A DNA stretch of 13,168 nt, from NCBI GenBank assembly GCA_946803715.1, contig CAMPET010000086.1, positions 175,997 to 189,164 on the forward strand, read 5' to 3'. Both the position numbers and the translations under genes were made by a program. The stretch comes from Beroe ovata. Its lineage: Eukaryota; Ctenophora; Nuda; Beroida; Beroidae. The notes under the pieces are model-generated. The model had not been told where the DNA came from and made no database searches. It saw only the letters and a program-made list of their open reading frames with translations. Shown here piece after piece: positions 8,790-13,168 of the stretch. The number at the start of each line of letters is the position of its first letter. Within the stretch, counting starts at the first letter, position 1.

Positions 8790-10362
8790 GAGGGAATGGG
8801 TGATAAGAGGGCACCATGAGCTCTTATAGCTTTGCATTGCACATAATAATGGATGAGGGGCAACATGACAATTTAAATGGTGTTGTTTGGTCACCCACCG
8901 AATAATATGGTGTTATGTACAGCTATCAGAACCAAAGCGACAAGGCACATATTGCACTGCAGGTACATATTGCTATTGCACTACTGAAAATGGACCCATT
9001 GTAAAAGCTGGGCACTGGATGATCTAAGGGCTTGACAAGGTGATCGGAAAAATGTTGCAACTATAATTGTCTGGACACTGGAGCTTGAGAGTCTCTTGAT
9101 AATTGAAAGCAACTTTGATTATAAATTGATGCTTGGGAACTCAAGAATGATCGAAATTCCTTGATAAAGTTGTCATGGAATAGTGCCTTCGAAATGTTTG
9201 ATCACATGACGTCTCTCTAGATTCAACACAAAGCATCGCAAAACATTGCAATTAATTTATATTTATTTATTTCATTTATATGTAGAGTCACCGAAAAGTC
9301 TCAATGAAAGTTTTGTTACAGTTATAATATTTTGAAGTCAGAACTGGAGCGAAATATCACTGATGGTGAGCAGTGCACGAAAGCTAGCTTTCTTGCGCAG
9401 TAGCATCAGTAAAGGGATAATACATTTGCATTGAATATCTTAAAATGAGTTACACACACGTGACGCTGTGTACAAATAAATTGTGGCGCTCAGAATCAAT
9501 CTTGAAATTGAAGTGGATCTAGGCATTCACGTAATAACATTCAGAAGTTGAAACTGTTGTTTCCCCAATCTGGCTTTATGTACCAAGAACTTCGATGCAT
9601 TGTGTTCTGAGAATATGCTCGGTTGTGTTCAGTGAAAAGATCCACGGAGGCAACCCCGGACACCTACCTCAGAATTGTTGCTCCCTGGTGTCTGGAAAAG
9701 CAATTATAACCACCACACGTTCGGCCATATCCCATATAGTCCAGCAACGAACATCATTATAGCATCTTCGCCAATCGCTGCATTTTCATATGGAAATCAA
9801 AACAGCTCAATTCATCCACTACCCTTCATGTAGTCCAAAAATTTAGTTGAACAACAACCGGTCATATCATGCACAAGGATGACATAAATATGGCCCTGTA
9901 TCTCTTATACCCTGAGTCAAACTACCCTGTAAGCTTTTCTGTTTGAAATGTTGGTAATATAATGTGGAAATGTGATGTACTGATGTATAACATACACCGT
10001 ATATCATACACAAGATGTATAAATGCACATCTAGGTACATCTAGCATAGAAACGACCCCCAGCTTGGTATATATTGATCAATCCTTGATCATATCTACAC
10101 AGTTCACATCTTACAATAAGGTACATATCCTGTTCTCTGATCATTCTTTATTGAAGTCTTGTAGTTTGCATCGATAACCTTTATATCTCTCGTGAATCTT
10201 GAGACTTGAAGATACAAACATTATTAATCAACATAATGTAGCTTTATGCTTTGACTTGAGGAATCAATTTCCTTTGATCATTTCACAGAATAAGCTGACC
10301 TTGTATATCCGTGCTGTAGGTTTGCTTATAATAGTAAACTATGCCATATGGTTCTAACATGC
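8790..10362. other. Unassigned DNA left of the retrotransposon
   Basis: About 1.6 kb with no exon that I can support. Short open frames exist (plus strand 9962-10177, and a 55-codon frame from about 9594), but they have no recognised motif. A 14-bp perfect palindrome lies at 9379-9392. The 5' untranslated region of the retrotransposon may extend into the right part, but I see no boundary. Confidence 0.5.
9379..9392. repeat. 14-bp perfect palindrome
   Basis: GAAAGCTAGCTTTC reads the same on both strands. It could be a dimeric protein-binding site or chance. No gene adjoins it. Confidence 0.8.
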
Positions 10363-10447
10363 CTAACTCACTAACTCACTAACTAACTCACTAACTCACT
10401 TACTAACTCACTAACTCACTAACTAACTCACTAACTAACTCACTAAC
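10363..10447. repeat. CTAA/CTCA microsatellite
   Basis: About 85 bases built from TAACTCAC and TAAC units in irregular alternation. It ends about 25 bases before the first ATG in the ORF1 frame of the retrotransposon. It may be host DNA at an insertion point, part of the 5' leader, or the 3' tail of another element. Confidence 0.9.
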
Positions 10448-10472
10448 AAACTATAAAATACGACAGTTCCAT

Positions 10473-10614
10473 ATGACAGAAAGGCGCCAATAAACAGATG
10501 ACGAATTATTATGTCCGGAAACCTGCATTTCTGAAGAACAACTTCAAAGCCCATTAGATATAAAAACTACAGGGAATTCACTAAAATTTGTTGCTCTTAG
10601 ATTTGCTCGTGAAA
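10473..10614 (+). pseudogene. Possible N-terminal part of ORF1, cut by assembly gap
   Basis: An ATG at 10473 is followed after six codons by TAA (10491-10493). The same frame then stays open for 40 codons to the first n. This is the same frame as ORF1. Its product is protein-like (acidic and polar, e.g. TDDELLCPET, ending in ALRFARE). The TAA could be a real mutation in this copy, a sequencing error, or a sign that ORF1 starts elsewhere. Frame agreement across a gap of unknown size has a one-in-three chance of being coincidental. Confidence 0.4.
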
Positions 10615-10823
10615 NCTTCTCACTAAACCTTGACTCCTGTCTCATAACAGCATATAGGTCGCCTGGTGATCAGCTTTCCAGACATCAGGATGATGAGCAC
10701 TTGATCGACCAGAATCACCCTATATGCAACATCTCCATTGGGTCTACAAGGGAGATTCAATTTTGGGACAGATATAGGGGTGGCAGTCTGATTCACCATT
10801 TTACCCTGTGTGATGGCTCCCTN
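10615..10823. other. Misassembled 207-bp contig between two single-n gaps
   Basis: Positions 10616-10822 are an exact copy of 11099-11305 (offset 483, no mismatch that I could find), and the copy is bounded on both sides by one n. Ends that coincide with gap symbols point to a collapsed or misplaced repeat contig rather than a true duplication. The true sequence here should code for the start of the AlkB-like domain, but it is missing. Confidence 0.9.
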
Positions 10824-12413
10824 GTTGAATGTTCCCGGTATGAGAAGACTCCGGAAATCTCAGTGAACAGCAGCCTCCTCAACAATCTAGTAGAGTTTAG
10901 CCAGGAGTATCTAACACCCCCTCAGACTGTGGAAGTTATGAGGGAACTGAACAACACTCACTGTCGTGAGGCCAAATCAAAATACCGGTGGCTCTCAAAT
11001 TTCCCCTCCACATACTCTTTTGGCAAGAGATCATTAACTTCCATAGAGATGTGTAGATACCCTGCTATATCAGACCTAATGAGCAGGCTCAATACGGACT
11101 TCTCACTAAACCTTGACTCCTGTCTCATAACAGCATATAGGTCGCCTGGTGATCAGCTTTCCAGACATCAGGATGATGAGCACTTGATCGACCAGAATCA
11201 CCCTATATGCAACATCTCCATTGGGTCTACAAGGGAGATTCAATTTTGGGACAGATATAGGGGTGGCAGTCTGATTCACCATTTTACCCTGTGTGATGGC
11301 TCCCTGCTCACTATGAATCCTGGATGCCAGCAGCGTCTCTGGCACTCAGTGCCCCAGGGAGAACAGGGTAAACGCTACTGTCTCTCCTTCAGGAGGTCCA
11401 CGGCCCATCTAGAACCCAGGACTCCGGAGCTAAGCTCGACGCCGAGGATACCACACTATGCTCCTCCCGCTCCATCTCCTCCACCCACACCCACTGCCCC
11501 TCTCCCCCCTCTACCCCCAATCCCCGATCATCCTCGGCCAATTCGACGTCGTCCCTCGACCGCGTCAAGTCTTCCGGCTCCATCATTTCCTCCTACTCCT
11601 TCACTCCCTCTACCCCCTCCTCCTCCTCCACTCCCTACTCCACCGCTACCTCCTCCTCCTCCCTCAAGACCTTCTCCATCCTCCACCCCGACTTCATCCC
11701 GTACTCCTCGCTTCCCACCTCCACCTCCTCTTCCCCTCCAAGATGGCTACCAACCTCCCTGTCGACAGCCACCTGTCCTCACACCACTGGAGAACGGCTT
11801 CCCCGTCCATCCATCTAGAGTCAGGACTAGAGCGGTTGGCGCGGTGAGGGAGTCAGTCCCCGGTGGTTGTGAGCATGTCATAATGGGCGACTCGATGGTC
11901 AACGGGCTTGAGGTTCCTAACAGCCTCCACTTGTTTAGGGGTGGGATCCATCCGAAACAGGTCCTGGGACTGCTTCCATCATACTCAGATGTGCTTCACC
12001 CCACTCACTATGACAATGTAAAAACACTAACATTGATTGTGGGCACGAACGCGCTGAATGTGGGCAATTCGCGGCCTATTCCTCTCATTGACGTCATCAA
12101 TGACTACAACAATCTCGTATGCGACCTGAGGGCCCTCTTCCCCAATGCGAGAATTGGTCTCTTTAATGTCATTCCACGTGCCTATAACAATAAGAAAACG
12201 TTGCATAGAATAGAACTATTTAATAGCCTATTCTCAGAGCACATCGCAAGTGTTATCCCTAACGTAGTATGGATCAAACTGTATTGGGAGTTCTTAGATG
12301 AGCATGGGTATCTTAGAGAGGACTTATATGGTAGGAAGGGTTTACACCTTAGACCTGAGGGTAAGAAGCTCATGTGTAGAGCTATTATAAAGTTCCAAAA
12401 GTCTAGCAATTAA
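10824..12413 (+). CDS. Retrotransposon ORF1: AlkB-like dioxygenase, Pro-rich linker, SGNH esterase-like domain (5' end missing)
   Basis: 529 codons are certain; the frame also continues left through the misassembled copy. The AlkB-like part spans about 10900-11400. It has the HxD motif (H at 11166, D at 11172), a strand NISIGSTREIQF, the distal His (11343) and the hallmark RxxxxxR (11373 and 11391). This is the metal and 2-oxoglutarate binding set of AlkB-type nucleic-acid demethylases. A Pro/Ser/Thr-rich linker fills about 11430-11780. The C-terminal domain, about 11865-12400, has SGNH blocks: GDS with Ser at 11892, VGTN with Asn at 12048, and GLHL with His at 12345. The Asp normally three residues before that His is Lys. 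ORF1 proteins bind element RNA in the cytoplasm; a demethylase could repair or unmark that RNA, but this is inference. No zinc knuckle or RRM is visible. Confidence 0.85.
   Translation, partial: VECSRYEKTPEISVNSSLLNNLVEFSQEYLTPPQTVEVMRELNNTHCREAKSKYRWLSNFPSTYSFGKRSLTSIEMCRYPAISDLMSRLNTDFSLNLDSCLITAYRSPGDQLSRHQDDEHLIDQNHPICNISIGSTREIQFWDRYRGGSLIHHFTLCDGSLLTMNPGCQQRLWHSVPQGEQGKRYCLSFRRSTAHLEPRTPELSSTPRIPHYAPPAPSPPPTPTAPLPPLPPIPDHPRPIRRRPSTASSLPAPSFPPTPSLPLPPPPPPLPTPPLPPPPPSRPSPSSTPTSSRTPRFPPPPPLPLQDGYQPPCRQPPVLTPLENGFPVHPSRVRTRAVGAVRESVPGGCEHVIMGDSMVNGLEVPNSLHLFRGGIHPKQVLGLLPSYSDVLHPTHYDNVKTLTLIVGTNALNVGNSRPIPLIDVINDYNNLVCDLRALFPNARIGLFNVIPRAYNNKKTLHRIELFNSLFSEHIASVIPNVVWIKLYWEFLDEHGYLREDLYGRKGLHLRPEGKKLMCRAIIKFQKSSN
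11440..11770 (+). repeat. Pyrimidine-rich tract coding the proline-rich linker
   Basis: The plus strand is almost only C and T for about 300 bases, coding long runs of proline with Ser, Thr and Leu. The other frames are also open: a Leu/Pro/His frame at 11458-11847 on the plus strand and an acidic frame on the minus strand. Both are side effects of the composition. The tract contrasts sharply with the AT-rich surroundings. Confidence 0.8.
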
Positions 12414-12502
12414 CTATTTTCCTCCATATAATATTATGTATATCCCCTTCAATATACGCTCAGTTAACAATTCCAGCTACCCACGGCCAGGTTAAATGAT
12501 TT

Positions 12503-13168
12503 ATGGGAGTTTCAGCGATACAACACAGGGTTAAAATTGGGTGTTTCAACAATATTCAGGTAAGTGTCAGAGGTAAGCGTAATTATGGTATTTGCTTATA
12601 CAAGACTTATGGTAATCGTACAACTGCTTACAATGACGAAACTGACACTGACAGAACACTACAAGGTTCGAACTACAATGAAATGAAACTGAAAATTAAA
12701 TGTACAGCCGCTCTTTATTTTTATCTACTTCTTTTGAGCTTATTAATGGGTACTATCTCAATGCTAACACTAAACGGTGATTTTGATGATAATAATTTCT
12801 GGCTATGCAAAGGAACGTACTGTATGTTACTAGAACGTGATAACGCGCTAGGCTTGCAGTATCTCGTGAACTGGTGGTTTGTTGGTGTATTGTTTTTCAC
12901 GGGGGGAAGTATGGAGTCTTGCTTATTTTCGAAAATTCGTCGTCGTAGAAGGAAGTTAGGAAAACTATCTCCCTTCACTATACTTTATAAAATGTTTTTC
13001 AGAGATAGAATAACCTGCCTGTACTATACTTCAATGATCAACCTGATTCTTATAGTAATAGTAAACCCAAGTATCATCAATCCAGGACCTGAGAGAAATA
13101 ACAGACCTCTTTCAGTATTCTATAGTAATGTACAGGGTCTGATCGATATTTCTAGTTTGAATTCAACC
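12503..13168 (+). CDS. Retrotransposon ORF2, N-terminus: hydrophobic leader, NPGP motif, start of APE endonuclease (runs off window)
   Basis: Open frame of 222 codons from the first ATG after a TGA at 12497 to the window edge. It is 89 bases after ORF1 and in a different frame. Full ORF2 proteins of this class carry endonuclease and reverse transcriptase and drive target-primed integration. Seen here: a polar start; hydrophobic segments at residues 69-90, 120-132 and 178-187; a basic cluster (KIRRRRRK) between the second and third; NPGP at 193-196; then LSVFYSNVQGL at 203-213. The last is the first strand of the APE fold, with catalytic motif-I Asn at 209. About 190 residues before the endonuclease is long for ORF2. 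NPGP after a hydrophobic run resembles the end of 2A-like peptides known from some CR1/L2 elements, but here the preceding residues are PSII rather than D-V/I-E-x. Confidence 0.85.
   Translation, partial: MGVSAIQHRVKIGCFNNIQVSVRGKRNYGICLYKTYGNRTTAYNDETDTDRTLQGSNYNEMKLKIKCTAALYFYLLLLSLLMGTISMLTLNGDFDDNNFWLCKGTYCMLLERDNALGLQYLVNWWFVGVLFFTGGSMESCLFSKIRRRRRKLGKLSPFTILYKMFFRDRITCLYYTSMINLILIVIVNPSIINPGPERNNRPLSVFYSNVQGLIDISSLNST

Larger units (their letters stand above)
10473..13168 (+). mobile_element. CR1/L2-type (APE-class) non-LTR retrotransposon, right end outside window
   Basis: Two consecutive plus-strand reading frames have the order typical of this class. ORF1 ends in an SGNH esterase-like domain, then come 89 bases, then ORF2, which begins its APE endonuclease at 13106-13168. 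ORF1 esterases are known in CR1 and L2 relatives, which is why I favour that clade. The reverse transcriptase, the endonuclease body and the 3' tail lie beyond the window, so clade and intactness cannot be settled. The left boundary is uncertain because the assembly is broken at 10615 and 10823. Both frames are open over long distances, implying a young copy. Confidence 0.82.

Noticed and set aside
8477-8866. 129-codon minus-strand frame
   Set aside because: Covers a CA microsatellite, begins and ends without signals, and shows no domain or membrane pattern typical of the receptors.
9594-9761. 55-codon plus-strand ATG frame
   Set aside because: Short, no motif, no neighbouring exons; expected by chance in this length of DNA.
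10363-10447. CTAA repeat as a CRISPR array or telomeric repeat
   Set aside because: No spacers and irregular short units; it is a simple-sequence repeat in an animal genome.
11458-11847. 129-codon overlapping plus-strand frame inside ORF1
   Set aside because: It follows from the pyrimidine-rich linker (Leu/Pro/His low complexity) and has no independent motif.
10701-12413. ORF1 read as one 570-residue protein with two tandem AlkB cores
   Set aside because: The first core is the misassembled 207-bp copy bounded by n; only the part from 10824 is trustworthy.

Overview
The window reads as nuclear DNA of an invertebrate animal. It is AT-rich and intron-rich, with class A (rhodopsin-like) seven-transmembrane receptor genes split into short exons with GT/AG borders, intronic minisatellites, simple-sequence repeats and a non-LTR retrotransposon. 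Nothing looks bacterial, archaeal or viral. The species cannot be named from the sequence alone. Two isolated 'n' bases near 10.6-10.8 kb show that this is a draft assembly.

Positions 33-2938, minus strand: a complete receptor gene. Eight exons with matching splice phases sum to exactly 1038 coding bases (345 residues). It runs from a glycosylatable N-terminus through TM1-TM7 to a cytoplasmic tail. The C3.25-to-D3.49 spacing across the TM3 splice junction is exactly the canonical 24 residues, which supports the model. Positions 4813-6676, minus strand: a second, more divergent receptor gene of four exons (993 bases, 330 residues). It has TRT in place of DRY and KPVIL in place of NPxxY. The two genes lie head to tail, about 1.9 kb apart. 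Introns of both hold minisatellites that share the core TTGACACC. Positions 7214-7504, minus strand, keep only a TM2-TM4-like receptor fragment, probably a relic or a partly visible gene. A diverged 315-bp tandem duplication follows at about 7715-8339.

Positions 8340-10362 hold only simple repeats, a palindrome and unassigned DNA. From about 10473 to the right edge lies a CR1/L2-type (APE-class) non-LTR retrotransposon on the plus strand. Its ORF1 has an unusual plan: an AlkB-like 2-oxoglutarate/Fe(II) dioxygenase domain, a long proline-rich linker and an SGNH esterase-like domain. ORF2 begins at 12503 and runs off the window. It has a hydrophobic leader, an NPGP motif like the end of a 2A 'ribosome-skipping' peptide, and then the first strand of the APE endonuclease.

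The 5' part of ORF1 is misassembled. A 207-bp piece of its own AlkB domain is inserted between two single-n gaps as a perfect copy. The AlkB-SGNH ORF1 together with the NPGP junction in ORF2 is the most interesting system here.
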